Shown one piece after another: positions 1 to 9,224 of a stretch of 64,000 nt of DNA. This stretch comes from Argyresthia goedartella. Lineage: Eukaryota > Arthropoda > Insecta > Lepidoptera > Argyresthiidae. Both the position numbers and the translations under genes were made by a program. The DNA lies in the NCBI GenBank assembly GCA_949825045.1, contig OX463827.1:3680501-3744500 (forward strand), written 5' to 3'. The first letter of the stretch is position 1. Each line of letters starts with the position of its first letter. The notes below the pieces were generated by a model. That model searched no databases. It worked only from the letters and a program-made list of their open reading frames with translations, and was not told the origin of the DNA.

Positions 1-945
1 GTTATAATCAGTAAATGGTACGAAGTTGCCCGGAATAACCATTGATAACAAATTGCAGTGGGGACCCCATATAGATAAATTTGGTGGCAGATTAAGTTCT
101 GCGACCTACTTTCGGAAAATCAGATACAACACGGACATGGCTACATCCAGGCTAGTCCATTTTAGTTACTTTCATAGTGTCATGTCCTATGGTATCTTGT
201 TGTGGGGGAAAGGGAAATTCAAACTATTTTTATATTTACAGAAAGGAGCCATTTAAGTAATGTATAATCTAAAAAGCAAAGACTCCATAAGAGAACGTTT
301 TAAAGAAATTGTTGAACTAACTGTAGCTAATCAATTTATTATCGAAAATATTATGTACCCTACAACAGTTTACAAATTTTGCGATAGCTGTAATGTTTAC
401 CTAAGAAATAATCATAGACTAGTTGCGCCGTTTATAGAAAGGGCCAGTGCATTCTTTACTACAACAAGATACATCTGAAGATTTTGAAATTGCCATTGGA
501 GCATTATAAAACCATGTAAAAGTGACTTTGCAAAAAAGGATATTACAATGTTCAAGATTACTTAAACGACGGGACTGTATGGGGTTAATCTAACACAACA
601 CAGAACTCGCTGTTAATAATTTTGTAATTATTTATTCCTGCTTATATATAATAATATTGTAATATTTATATTGCTTAACCTCTTGAATACCTTCGGCGTC
701 TCTTTTCCGTTATAGGTTTCAAATTTTATTACCATGGCATAAGATTCAACATCGCAACCCGTCCCAACTATCCTCGGTTATTGAGAGGTTAAACATAACC
801 AATATTTATAATAGATCGAAAAATCAATGTGTGTTAGTTTCTTCGCCCTACTTCTCCCACAGTGGTCCAATGTAGAGAAGAGGCAAGTCGCGGAGAGTCG
901 TTGGCTAAGTAAATTTCTACAGTAATAAGGATATTTTGATTTAAT
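1..945 (+). mobile_element. LINE family A, 3' end with degraded RT C-terminus and 3' UTR
   Basis: A non-LTR retrotransposon 3' portion whose 5' side is cut by the window edge. Positions 26-478 read, with one in-frame stop at 254-256, as the C-terminal part of a Jockey/CR1-like reverse transcriptase: a 'LQWGPHI' block, then 'SYGILLWGKG', then 'DSIRERFKEI'. After a frameshift near 480-540 the frame ends in 'DYLNDGTVWG' and a stop at 584-586. The 3' UTR follows, with the block 'cacagtggtccaatgtagag' and ending near 'ctacagtaataagg'. The same UTR recurs at about nine other places in this window, which defines the family. The copy is dead. An insertion at 679-788 interrupts the UTR. Confidence 0.8.
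679..788. mobile_element. Small TTAA-flanked MITE inside LINE family A 3' UTR
   Basis: A 110-bp segment flanked on both sides by TTAA (675-678 and 789-792). It has imperfect terminal inverted repeats, 'cctcttgaatacc' at the left and 'ggttattgagagg' at the right. The related UTR copy at 38990-39000 reads straight through one TTAA, so it acts as an empty site. TTAA duplication is the hallmark of piggyBac-type transposition. Family assignment is inferred, since the ends are short and imperfect. Confidence 0.6.
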
Positions 946-1939
946 TTGCTTTCATTCCGTAACAAAACCAACTTGATATTTCAAACAGAATATAAATGTT
1001 CTACGAAAGACAGAACTCTAGATAGAAATCACCTCACGAGATCTCTCACCAAATCATCATGCATTAACAAGTCTATAGAAAATAGCCATTTTCAACGGTG
1101 CCTGTTAATTAAGATTTTTTAAAAGATACTGTTTGCAAAGGTCTCGATTAACTTGTCTGTCTGTCTGTACGTTCCCTATCACGTGTCTATCACAGGCAGG
1201 GTCCAGGGTATGGACATTGCGGGAAGAGAAGCGATACGCGAATTCTGCAGACTCTTTATTAATCGCGGCTCTAAACTCTTTTAAGATTAATTTTGCCGCT
1301 GTGTTTGAAAGATCACAAGGAAATCAACTGCCAGGGAAAGTTTCATTGCATGTTACCATAATCTGGGGAAGAATGCATGGCGGTAGGATCCTAGCCTAGT
1401 GTTGCCGGCTTAATTGATCAATCATCCCCCTTTAACCATATTATACTTGCTTTTTCCAGGTACAATTCCTCATCATCATGAATTCAAGTTGGCGAACAGC
1501 TTTCAAAACATCGTTTTATAAACCATCGGGATTGATTTTACATACACAAAATAGAGTTACAGGTATATTCTTCACTAATGGCAAATTAAATCACACCAAA
1601 AAAGTCTGCATATCTCTTAGAGCACGTCATTAATTTAATATTATGGTGTACACCATTATATTAAATTAATGAGTACGTCCCAAATCAGATACTTCTCAAA
1701 GAAGAACGCACAAGAAACTCTGAGGTAGCTCTTTTTCAAACGAAATACTTGTCTTTACATAACATAACATTAAATTGCGTCACGCCTTTTCCCATACGGG
1801 GTGGCAGAGGCACAATAGTGCCCACTTTGACCCACTTATGCAACCCTCTAATATATATATATTTTATTTATTTAGTACTGTGTTTAGTGACTGTAAACTA
1901 TCGTTTTATGTGACAAAAATAATTAATTTATGTTATTGT
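941..1939. other. Non-genic stretch with a palindrome and a dispersed module
   Basis: No supported gene. It contains a near-perfect palindrome at 1624-1677 (arms of about 21 bp, AT-rich) and one copy of a dispersed module 'cccatacggggtggcagagg' at about 1786-1830 that recurs throughout the window. The open frame at 1133-1399 has no recognisable protein features. Confidence 0.5.
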
Positions 1940-2323
1940 ATTACTAAGTGAGCGACTAACTGCGAGTGACGAGAAATCAACAGTACAGCAACTTACAAAC
2001 ATTAATTAGAGTTACTTAAAATACAAAATGAGTAGCTTTTCTTTGCATACGCTGGGCTCCGGGGTTGCTTCTTCTAAGTTCCAACAACTCAGCCACTATT
2101 GTGGCTAAATTAAATAACCGCCAAATTTGGCTAGATGTTATTACCTACTCTAGCCAAATTTGGCTTTTCTTTGCATACGCTCCGGGGTTGCTTCTTCTAA
2201 GTTCTAACCTAACCTTTAATCTAATTGAAATTAAGCCGCAATACACTACTCTAGCCAATTGTGCTTTCTGTGTTCCGTTATTGAAGTTGCCCTCTCTGTA
2301 TTTCTAGTCGCTCACTTAGTAAT
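1940..2323. mobile_element. Inverted-repeat element (MITE), 384 bp
   Basis: Ends in perfect 19-bp terminal inverted repeats: 'attactaagtgagcgacta' at 1940-1958 and its reverse complement at 2305-2323. Inside is a direct duplication of about 45 bp, 'ctttgcatacgct...ggggttgcttcttctaagtt' (2040-2085 and 2166-2207), and a 'agccaaatttggct' palindrome (about 2150). It has no coding capacity. The superfamily is not determined because no clear target-site duplication is visible. Confidence 0.6.
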
Positions 2324-2437
2324 TTGGTCGCACGGCTAGAATTTTAATATCTGAAAGGTCCACTTTCAAGTATTTCCGCTTTTCATGGTCATTCGCTCAA
2401 TTAGTTATTTATTAGATCGTTTTATAAATCCCTTTAT

Positions 2438-2665
2438 TTAGTAGCTGGACAGTGTTTTCATATTTCTAGTATAAAATGTTGTTTGTCGCATTTTTTTAAA
2501 TAGTTGAATGTTGTTCTTGGCATACAATATATTCATACGATTACACTGAAAGGGCAGAGTCAGAATATTGATCTCCTTAAACTTGTCTCTTAGCGAATCT
2601 CTCGGACCGAGTTTGTAAATGGCACGGATCTCAAAACTGTTGCTCAAATAAACTGCTGCTTTAAG
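2438..2665 (-). pseudogene. LINE reverse transcriptase C-terminal fragment
   Basis: On the minus strand a 69-codon open stretch begins 'SNSFEIRAIYKLGPRDSLRDKFKEI'-like (given here only as a description of the block) and matches the 'RAIY..(S/P)(K/R)DS(I/L)R(E/D)(R/K)FKEI' block near the end of the family A reverse transcriptase at 260-300. The remainder is diverged. It is a short dead fragment of the same or a sister LINE family. Confidence 0.6.
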
Positions 2666-3320
2666 GGTTTACGAATTCCGCTACACACACTCAGTTCCAA
2701 CCTTTAGGTGAATTTGATTTGATAACAAATTCTGCTGCGCGCGTCGGTTTCGAATTTTACGCCATGTTGCATTTACTTTGTTTCGTTTGTAATTGAATGT
2801 GCTACTACATTTTGTGAATTGCAAAGAATAAACAGATTGGTTATGTTCCTTGAACAAACATTATACTAGTACTGTATTATATATCTTTATACAGGCATAT
2901 ACAAGACATTGCGGGTAAAATATAACCATATTTAGATTTTTATAGAAATTCGGAGAAATTATACAATTCTTCTGAATTCCGCCATTATTCCGCAGATATC
3001 TTTCTTTAACCTGGGACTCTTGTGAGACAGCACCCACGGATTTCGACTTAAAAGGGCTGAGGCGTCTCTATATACCCGACTACATTTCGTGAATTCCGCA
3101 AAGTATAAATATCAGTGGACTAGCCACCGCCCGAGGCTCCCCTGTGGAGATAACTGGCTACATGAACGCAGAGGTCTTCTATATGGCTTTCGGTCTGCTT
3201 GAGCTGAAAGTTTCAGTTGTCTGTCGGCATTAGTTACGGAAATAACAGTAACACAAATAAAGCCTTGGATTAACTGTTTAAAATTGCAAGGAACGGGATA
3301 GCATAGCGTTACATTAAAAT
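2666..3320. other. Non-genic stretch
   Basis: No gene or clear repeat boundary recognised. A short open frame on the minus strand (3112-3324) shows no domain features. Confidence 0.4.
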
Positions 3321-3327
3321 GCACCTA

Positions 3328-3465
3328 CATTGCTTTTGACCCCACACTAGGATACCCTGGGTTCTGACAACCAGAAACAGCCACTTCACAATACATTCGA
3401 GAACGGGTTTTTTTTTGCGACCCGGGGATCAGTCGGGATTCCAACTACACAGAGGTCACATTTCA
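3328..3465 (-). mobile_element. SINE family 2, diverged copy
   Basis: The minus-strand equivalent of the SINE family 2 body: 'cattgcttttgaccccacac' followed by 'ctaggataccc', a cac-rich block, and a degraded tRNA-like head ending near 'actacacagagg'. Compare the well-preserved copy at 48718-48963. Confidence 0.6.
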
Positions 3466-3473
3466 TGTGGCAC

Positions 3474-3515
3474 CACGCCTTTTCCCATACGGGGTGGTAA
3501 AGCACAGTTAAGGCC
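3474..3515 (+). repeat. Dispersed 'catacggggtgg' module
   Basis: One copy of the short dispersed module 'acgccttttcccatacgggg'. It is found at ten or more further places in both orientations; see the finding on this module. Confidence 0.6.
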
Positions 3516-3699
3516 ACGATGGCCAGCTATTAAAACTTTATACGGCATAAGCATGCAGAATGTCTGATTTGTTTTGGACTTTATATTAACAAGCCATAAG
3601 GTCAAAAATTGGTGAGCATATAGTGGGCAAAACCTTAAGAAGGGTTTATATTCATTTTGCGTGACAGGGACCTATATCAATTTAGATGTAATTATATAA

Positions 3700-3870
3700 T
3701 TTACGTTTTTCATAGGCAATCATCAGAATCCAAAGAATTGGTTAGATCAGGCAATGATCCAGCACGTTTAGGCTGGAGATCTAAAAATCAATCTGTGGGA
3801 GTTTCTTGGCCTTGCTTCTCGCACAGTGGTCCAATGTAGAGAAGAGGCAAAAAATACGTTGACATGTAAT
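3700..3870 (+). mobile_element. LINE family A 3' UTR fragment
   Basis: Contains the family A UTR blocks 'ctggagatctaaaaatcaat' and 'cacagtggtccaatgtagag'. There is no coding remnant. Only the distal UTR is preserved. Confidence 0.65.
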
Positions 3871-3959
3871 TTTCTATAGAAATATAGTTTTTTTTATTTG
3901 AAATTAACCCAAATGTTTCTAACTATTTACCCTTCTCCTTGCATGTTTTCCTGAATATT

Positions 3960-4640
3960 ATATCACAGTACTTTAGGCTTACACTTGGCCATGCTAAAAT
4001 AAAATACGTACTACTTTTATTTAATGAAATTTTAGCTAATTCGAATTGAAGCAATTATTAAACTAAATTGAACCTGGCTGAGGGAAAGAAAAAAGAAAAC
4101 CCCAAGTTTTTTGGATGTTTATATGTGTGTGTGTGTGTGACGTCGCTGTTTCTTGTTCCAACGACACAGGGCATCCTTGTGTGGGGCCAGAAGTAACGTA
4201 TGTGTCTGTATGTTAAAAAAGATACTCATAATGATGTCGTGACGCAACTTATTCACAGATTTTGAGCGGTTTTACTTGAGGCTGGTTGTTTCTGATTATT
4301 AAACTAAAGCACTTCCATAGCAATATTTGTTTATGTTCTAACTGACGTCTGGGTTATCGAACGACATGAAAATTGTTGACACTTGTCAGATTTACAGGAC
4401 AGCCAACTAAAAGGCGAAGGAAATTTGAACAAACTACGCTGTATAGGAAAAATTAAGGACTTTGTCTTTTACCGATATTACAGTAATCTTGTATCATTTT
4501 GGTGGTAATAATGGGATTTATTAACCCCTTTCCGGTCATAATCATCCAAAATGTTTCATTGATTTTGGACTTTATCATGAAAGGGAAAAAAATAACGAAA
4601 TGGGTGCATTTTGGTGCCCTTATTTTTTGTAACACGGATA
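3960..4640 (+). repeat. Dispersed repeat E, copy 1, with a SINE 2 piece inside
   Basis: Shares diverged blocks, in the same order, with 20905-21300: a 'ggccatgctaaa' block, a 'gaaattttagct/acgct' block, 'ctgacgtctgggttatcgaa' against 'ctgacatctgcgttatcgac', and 'ggcgaaggaaatttgaacaa' against 'ggcgaagggaattcgaacaa'. A SINE family 2 body fragment lies at about 4105-4215, including a short (GT)n run. No open reading frame or class could be assigned. Confidence 0.5.
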
Positions 4641-4692
4641 ATTAGTTTTATTTTAACTTGATTTGTAAGTTATCACAACAACTACGTAGCGT

Positions 4693-4735
4693 CACCTCTT
4701 TTCGCATACGGGGTGACAGAGGCATATTGTGCCTA
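4693..4735 (+). repeat. Dispersed 'catacggggtg' module
   Basis: Copy of the dispersed module, 'tcgcatacggggtgacagag', next to repeat E. The second repeat E copy at 20.9 kb is also preceded by this module (20848-20890). Confidence 0.55.
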
Positions 4736-4803
4736 CGTTAAAATTAATGATTCAAAATTCTTTATTACACACAAATTATTCAAATAACAAGATATATAAT
4801 ATA

Positions 4804-6271
4804 GTTAATAAGTGAGATGGGACGATACTTAGAAGTATCTGAATTTCTTTTTGGAATGGCAATCAGTTTGATCCTACGCCATTGTCCTGGTATCTCACCT
4901 TTTTTATAGATGGAGTTGAATATGTGTAACATATATTCTTTCGCATTATCGGGTAAATGGTCAATCATAGAGTAAGTAATGTTATCTAAACCAGCTGATG
5001 TGTCTGCTCTTTTAAGAATCAAGTTAAGTTCTGAAAGTGTGAAAGAGAGCGGACTGGAATCATTAGTATTAAACTCTAGGGGTTGGAAGTACACGCTATC
5101 AGGAGTGAGTTCTGTTACAAAGGAGAGTGCGGCGGTATTCTTTAGGACTTCGGTAACCCTTAAGCCATCTGAGTTTCCTCCAGATCTCACGACTTGGCAT
5201 ATTGCAGTCTATGCTATCACAAAACTGTTGCCAGGAATTTCTTTTAGCGAGTTTTATTACTTTTCGAGCATAAACAACTTTTTCTCTGTACCTTAAGTAA
5301 TTTTCAACCGTGCGTGATTTCCTGAATTTTTTAAGAGATAATCTTCTCTCTGCTACTGCCTTCGATAAATCAGGATTCCACCAAGGTTTAGGCTTGAATT
5401 TGATAGGGTTATGACTTAATTTAGTACAAGGAATATATTTGTTAGTACTTTCTTCAATTATTTCTATGAGTTTATCGTAGCTACTCTGTACATTGTCTTC
5501 AAGGTGAAGTTCTCCACAAGCAGACTTAATGTGTTGTGTATACTCTGCCCAGTTGGCCTTTTTAATGTTTCTTTTCGTTTCTTGGCAGTTTTGTGTGTTA
5601 TCTAAAGTTTTAATAGAAATAATAAGATGGTCGCTGCCAAAAGATTCGTTAGTAACGTTCCAGTCAAAATCGAATGCAAGATCATCACTACAAAAGGAGA
5701 TATCAGGTGATGTACATATTATATCACCATTGAGCTGAGCACAGCGGGTAAAATCTCCATTGTTAAGAAAGACGTAATTATGTTCTAAGATAGTATCTGA
5801 TAAGAGTCTACCCCGTGTGTCAGTTGTATATGACCAAGCCGTGTGATGAGCGTTGAAGTCTCCGACGATTAGAGTTTTCTCAGAAAAGTGGCTGAAAAGT
5901 TCTTGGTAGTCTCTAACGCTTACTGCTATGTTTGAGGGAGAGTAGACACCTATGATGTGTTGGAGTTTAAAGCTATTAAGGACTTCGAGACATAGCATGT
6001 CAATATTATTATTATTATTTCTTGGAAGGGTTTTGAGTGTACAGTTTATAGATTGGTGAACCAGGATAGCTAAACCTCCGTATCCATCTGCTCGATCTTT
6101 TCTGAAGACAGAATAACCTGATAAATTAATAAGATTTTTGCATTCTAGCCAAGTTTCAGACAGAAGACATATATGAACTTTTTCATTATGTAAATATGAG
6201 TCCAACTCGCTTAATTTAGGTATTAGGCTTTGACAGTTCCATTGAATAATGTTAAACTTGAAATTTCTCAT
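4804..6271 (-). pseudogene. LINE ORF2: AP endonuclease and start of reverse transcriptase (frameshifted, truncated)
   Basis: Would nick target DNA and start reverse transcription. Reading from ATG at 6269-6271, the apurinic-endonuclease-like domain shows 'IIQWNCQSL' (N), 'LLSETWL' (catalytic E), 'RADGYGGLAIL', 'VYSPS', 'IVGDFNAHHTAW' (GDFN) and 'SDHLIIS' (SDH). It runs to about residue 350. Between about 5130 and 5190 the reading frame shifts. The second frame continues with 'FTLSELNLIL', 'ADTSAGLDNI', 'PGQWRRIKLIAIPK' and 'KYRPISLIN', which are RT motifs 0-2. The protein is cut at the left insertion edge (4804), before the catalytic RT motifs. Jockey-clade ORF2 proteins are normally about 900 residues, so this copy is defective. 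Confidence 0.85.
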
Positions 6272-6363
6272 GAATGCAATAAAATATATATATATATATA
6301 TAATTTAAAAAAAAAGGAAAAAAGGGGGGGGAGGGGGGGCTTGTCTACTTACCTAAAACTAAC
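6272..6363 (-). other. LINE inter-ORF spacer with purine run
   Basis: A 92-bp gap between ORF1 stop and ORF2 start. On the plus strand it holds an (AT)n run at about 6285-6302 and a purine tract of A then G (about 6304-6340). The low complexity may reflect slippage during reverse transcription or an assembly problem. Confidence 0.5.
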
Positions 6364-7518
6364 TTACTTATTTGGTTGGTGGTTTTCTTTGCGAGATAGC
6401 ACTTTGAGTTTACTTACGAGACGTGAGAGTCTGTTCTTAACACTGCGACATGGAATGTTAGGTATCAAGTCAGCGAACATTTCAATCAAAGCATCAATTT
6501 CTTTTGTATAACTGTAAGTGATGTCTGATATGTTTTTAACTCCATAAGTATGTTTGAGGTATTCTTTAACTTCTTTTGTAGACAATGGGTAAGTTTTACG
6601 AGAGTTGGTTACATAGCTTTCCAAGTGGCCCCAATCGATTGAATCCAGATCACTGTGAGGTGTTCTTTTAAGTTTCTTTCCACTCTTAGATTTGTAAACT
6701 TCGTCTGAGCTAGACTGGGAGGAGCTCTCAAAGTCTTCGTCGATGTCCACGTTGCTGGGCGTGTTGTCTTTGGCTGTTTCGGACTCCATAAAGTCGGAAG
6801 TAGTCGTAGATTCAGTGGGTGGATGTGGGCGTTTGAAATTTTGTGTCTCCGTAGCCGTAGCATCCTGTGGTGTTTGGTCGTTGAAAGCATTCGTCTCGAC
6901 GTAGTTGTTTGGGCATTTAGAAGCTACGTGACCGTCTTTTTTGCACACAAAACAAGTCATAGTATCCGATGAAAAGTAGATCCAGTAATTCGTTTCTTCA
7001 AAGTCGATAGAGATTTTTTCTGGAATTCGGGTGAAATCCTCAGGAGTCACGTAAACTTGTCGACGGAAGCTGAGAATGTGGTTGTAGCCCGTTTCATTGA
7101 CACCAACACGTAAAAAAGAGATAGGTGACATCGGCGTAATATGCATATCGTGGAGTTTCTTTTCTATTTCGGTGTGCGGTATAATGGGGCACACATTAGA
7201 TATAATTATGCGTTTGTTTCTACTGATCAACGGTCGAATGGGTAGTTTTTGGTTTAGTATTATGACATATTTTTTGTTGTCAATTATGTCATCGGCGATT
7301 AACTTCGAGGAAACGTAGATACAAATTCTATTGTTTGATATTCTGGACAAAAAGCGAATTTGGGATGGTTCGATTATTCTTCCTAAAGCTTGGGCATAAT
7401 CTTTGATTTGCACATTTTCTAATGCGTCAATAATAATTGCCTGGTCTTTTTTAGGGAACATTGTGTTTTGTGTCACAGTAGCATAACTAGGGTTATTGGT
7501 TAACGTTTGGGATTTCAT
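6364..7518 (-). CDS. LINE ORF1 protein (Gag-like, CCHC zinc knuckle), intact frame
   Basis: An uninterrupted 384-codon frame upstream of the endonuclease ORF. Residues 189-202 form one CCHC knuckle, 'CFVCKKDGHVASKC' (C-x2-C-x4-H-x4-C), preceded by a region with beta-rich 'IIISNVCPIIPHTEIEKKL' and 'FLRVG' segments, like the RRM-type fold of insect LINE ORF1 proteins. The C-terminal half is Ser/Thr/Asp/Glu-rich (about 205-290), followed by a basic helical tail. In Jockey-type elements ORF1p binds element RNA and carries it to chromatin. Start chosen at the first ATG (7516-7518). Only one knuckle is visible, whereas several related elements carry two or three. The open frame suggests a young insertion, but expression is unlikely because the inversion separates it from its own 3' end. 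Confidence 0.85.
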   Translation of the reverse strand: MKSQTLTNNPSYATVTQNTMFPKKDQAIIIDALENVQIKDYAQALGRIIEPSQIRFLSRISNNRICIYVSSKLIADDIIDNKKYVIILNQKLPIRPLISRNKRIIISNVCPIIPHTEIEKKLHDMHITPMSPISFLRVGVNETGYNHILSFRRQVYVTPEDFTRIPEKISIDFEETNYWIYFSSDTMTCFVCKKDGHVASKCPNNYVETNAFNDQTPQDATATETQNFKRPHPPTESTTTSDFMESETAKDNTPSNVDIDEDFESSSQSSSDEVYKSKSGKKLKRTPHSDLDSIDWGHLESYVTNSRKTYPLSTKEVKEYLKHTYGVKNISDITYSYTKEIDALIEMFADLIPNIPCRSVKNRLSRLVSKLKVLSRKENHQPNK

Positions 7519-7720
7519 TCTGTTCCTGTAGTCAGAAACGCTTCACAAGATTGCAATATTGCCACTTAATGTAATAACAAAAAGTACGATTCCATCATTG
7601 GACACTAAGAGAGTAGATATCACACTCGTGAAAAGATAAGCAAACGCAAACTCAGCAAAATAGATGATTTTATAATTATTTTCTAGTTCAGAGCTTGTTT
7701 ACACAACATGACATTGACAT
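7519..7720 (-). other. LINE 5' UTR and inversion junction
   Basis: About 200 bp between ORF1 start and the point where plus-strand RNase-H-tail coding begins. The exact junction lies between about 7700 and 7727. It should contain the internal promoter in an intact element. I see no specific promoter motif that I would defend. Confidence 0.5.
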
Positions 7721-8144
7721 TTCACAAATTTCCCACTTAACAAATTTAGTTTAATTATGAATAAAAGAGACGACCCTAATTGTACCCGATGTGAGAGGGA
7801 GGAGGACCTCCTTCACTTAGTTCTCGAGTGTAAAATAAATGAACAACCAAGGCTGGACCTCCTCGAAGAAACTCGTTGCTCTGAGGGGGATCTTCTCTTC
7901 CTTTTCCATCGAATTCTAACCTCAGAGTTCACTGTCGAGTATAGTAACAGATTCTTAAGTTTCTTGAATCTCAGATGGGAACACTACAAAATACTTATGT
8001 AACTAACCAATTTTAGATTTATTTAAAGTTATTTTCTTTTGTTAAAGTAATACTGTAAGCACTGTACCTTTTTTAATTATTTTTAAGCTGACTTAATCAT
8101 AAGATGTATGGCTTATAAAATAAATAAGATTAAAAAAAAAAAAA
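7721..8144 (+). pseudogene. LINE ORF2 C-terminus, 3' UTR and poly-A tail
   Basis: Plus-strand coding begins at the junction with 'FTNFPLNKFSLIMNKRDDP' and continues to the stop at 8000-8002. It contains 'CTRCEREEDLLHLVLEC', a C-x2-C...H-x4-C arrangement typical of the C-terminal zinc-like module of Jockey/R1-clade ORF2. A 3' UTR of about 130 bp and a run of 14 A (8132-8146) follow. This is the sense 3' part of the same insertion as the minus-strand ORFs to its left. Confidence 0.85.
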
Positions 8145-8169
8145 AAGATATATAATATAAAATCATTTT

Positions 8170-8350
8170 AGTCCATTATTGTCCTCACCGGGGGGAACGA
8201 GCATTTACGCGGATACAAGGAAGATTGAGCCATACTCCACCATGCTGGCTGAGTTGCTGGAGGTTGATGGAGGGGTGTCAGCAAACTACCACCGAGTAGC
8301 GATAGTAGCCGGGACCTACAGCTTAACGTGTCAGCCGAAACGCGCCCTAC
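8170..8350 (-). mobile_element. SINE family 3 body fragment
   Basis: Read on the minus strand it carries 'cacgttaagctgtaggtccc', 'ggctactatcgcta', a 'cccctccatcaacc' block and 'ggtggagtatggct'. These match the SINE at 13915-14195 and the fragment at 30600-30705. It is the body of the outer nested repeat. Confidence 0.65.
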
Positions 8351-8355
8351 ACAAA

Positions 8356-8483
8356 TATACCTCGCGCCACGAGTTATGAGCGGTGGCTTTGAATGCGCAG
8401 TAGTCACTTTTCAATACCTGTACATATGCGCAGTTATTCCCGCCAACGTCGCCCAGCGCTCTTAATTCGTGGCGCGAGGTATA
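8356..8483. mobile_element. Small MITE with 17-bp perfect TIRs
   Basis: Perfect inverted repeats 'tatacctcgcgccacga' (8356-8372) and its complement (8467-8483) bound a 128-bp element. The ends overlap TA dinucleotides, which fits a Tc1/mariner-type TA duplication. That class is inferred only from the TA. Confidence 0.6.
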
Positions 8484-8690
8484 CCACATAGAAACGGACA
8501 CCGATGTTGTTCGCACGAACGTTTCCGATGTGCGAATACCGCTAAGGCACGGATGCTTCAAATAACAAGATATACACTAAAATAATGTAAAAATTCGAGC
8601 TTTTCTTTAGTAGTATAAGCTCTTCCAGAAAACGAAGTCAAGATGAGAATGGTTGATCGCTGAACAGGGGTAGACCTATGTATATGTCAC

Positions 8691-9076
8691 CGTAAGATTG
8701 TCAAAACCGTTAGTTGATAAACTAACGTTATTTTTCTCGTTAGTTGGTCAACTATCGACAGATGAAAACTGTAGCCCACTGCTTACTATATGACGCGGTA
8801 ATTGGTACACTAACAGTTAAAAGCGTTAAATAGTAAACTAGTTTAAACTTGAATTGTAAACGAAATACCAGGGCAAACGCTGCGACAGCTTAGGTGAAGA
8901 CTAGAGGGGGCGAGCACAGCGAAGCCCGTGAATAGTCTTCGTGTTAGGTTGACATTTAAGAACAAAAGAAACGTAAATTCTAAACCCTGTCGTCTGGTTT
9001 ACTATCTGTCGATAGTTGATCAAATAACGCGTTAGTATATCCACTAACGGTTTTGACTATCTTACGGTAACATATA
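8691..9076. mobile_element. MITE family M2, copy 1
   Basis: Long imperfect TIRs of about 80 bp. The left starts 'tatatgtcaccgtaagattg' and contains 'tcaaaaccgttag'. The right ends with the reverse complement of 'tatatgttaccgtaagatag'. The internal core (about 8868-8970) carries 'cagggcaaacgctgcgacag', 'cttaggtgaagactagaggg' and 'cttcgtgttaggttgacatt'. A second copy in opposite orientation is at 27285-27632. No ORF. Confidence 0.75.
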
Positions 9077-9224
9077 CAGCAAAACCTTATTATAATGTAC
9101 CTGGTACCTACATACATAAATATAGCAAGACAAAAAACTAACTACACGAGTGCCTACACTACAATAATAAAATATACATCCTAAACATAAATAAATATTA
9201 AAGCAACATACGAATAAATACTTC

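Larger units (their letters stand above)
4804..8144 (-). mobile_element. Jockey-type LINE with inverted 5' segment (twin-priming structure)
   Basis: Bounded by a perfect 15-bp target-site duplication, 'aagatatataatata' (4789-4803 and 8145-8159). From 4804 to about 7720 the sequence is minus-strand LINE: the RT start lies at the outer left edge and the 5' UTR towards the centre. From about 7720 to 8144 it is plus-strand LINE 3' end, with a CCHC-type C-terminus, 3' UTR and poly-A. Such a layout, with the internal RT/RNase H region missing, is what twin priming during target-primed reverse transcription produces. The 3' UTR matches 46713-46844 almost perfectly, so both belong to one family. Confidence 0.85.
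4779..8574 (-). mobile_element. SINE-like repeat containing a nested LINE and a MITE
   Basis: The outer unit is flanked by an exact 18-bp direct repeat, 'ttcaaataacaagatata' at 4779-4796 and 8557-8574. Its own sequence is the short left tail plus about 8160-8556, read on the minus strand. The part at 8170-8350 resembles the body of the SINE at 13915-14195 ('gtaggtcccggctactatcg' and 'gtggagtatggc(t/c)(t/c)aatctt' blocks). A LINE is nested in the tail at 4804-8144, and a small MITE lies at 8356-8483. The reading as one original insertion is inferred from the flanking duplication. Confidence 0.55.

Noticed and set aside
5529..5738. Plus-strand open frames across 4979-6511
   Set aside because: Shadows opposite the minus-strand LINE ORF1/ORF2, which carry real endonuclease and zinc-knuckle motifs.
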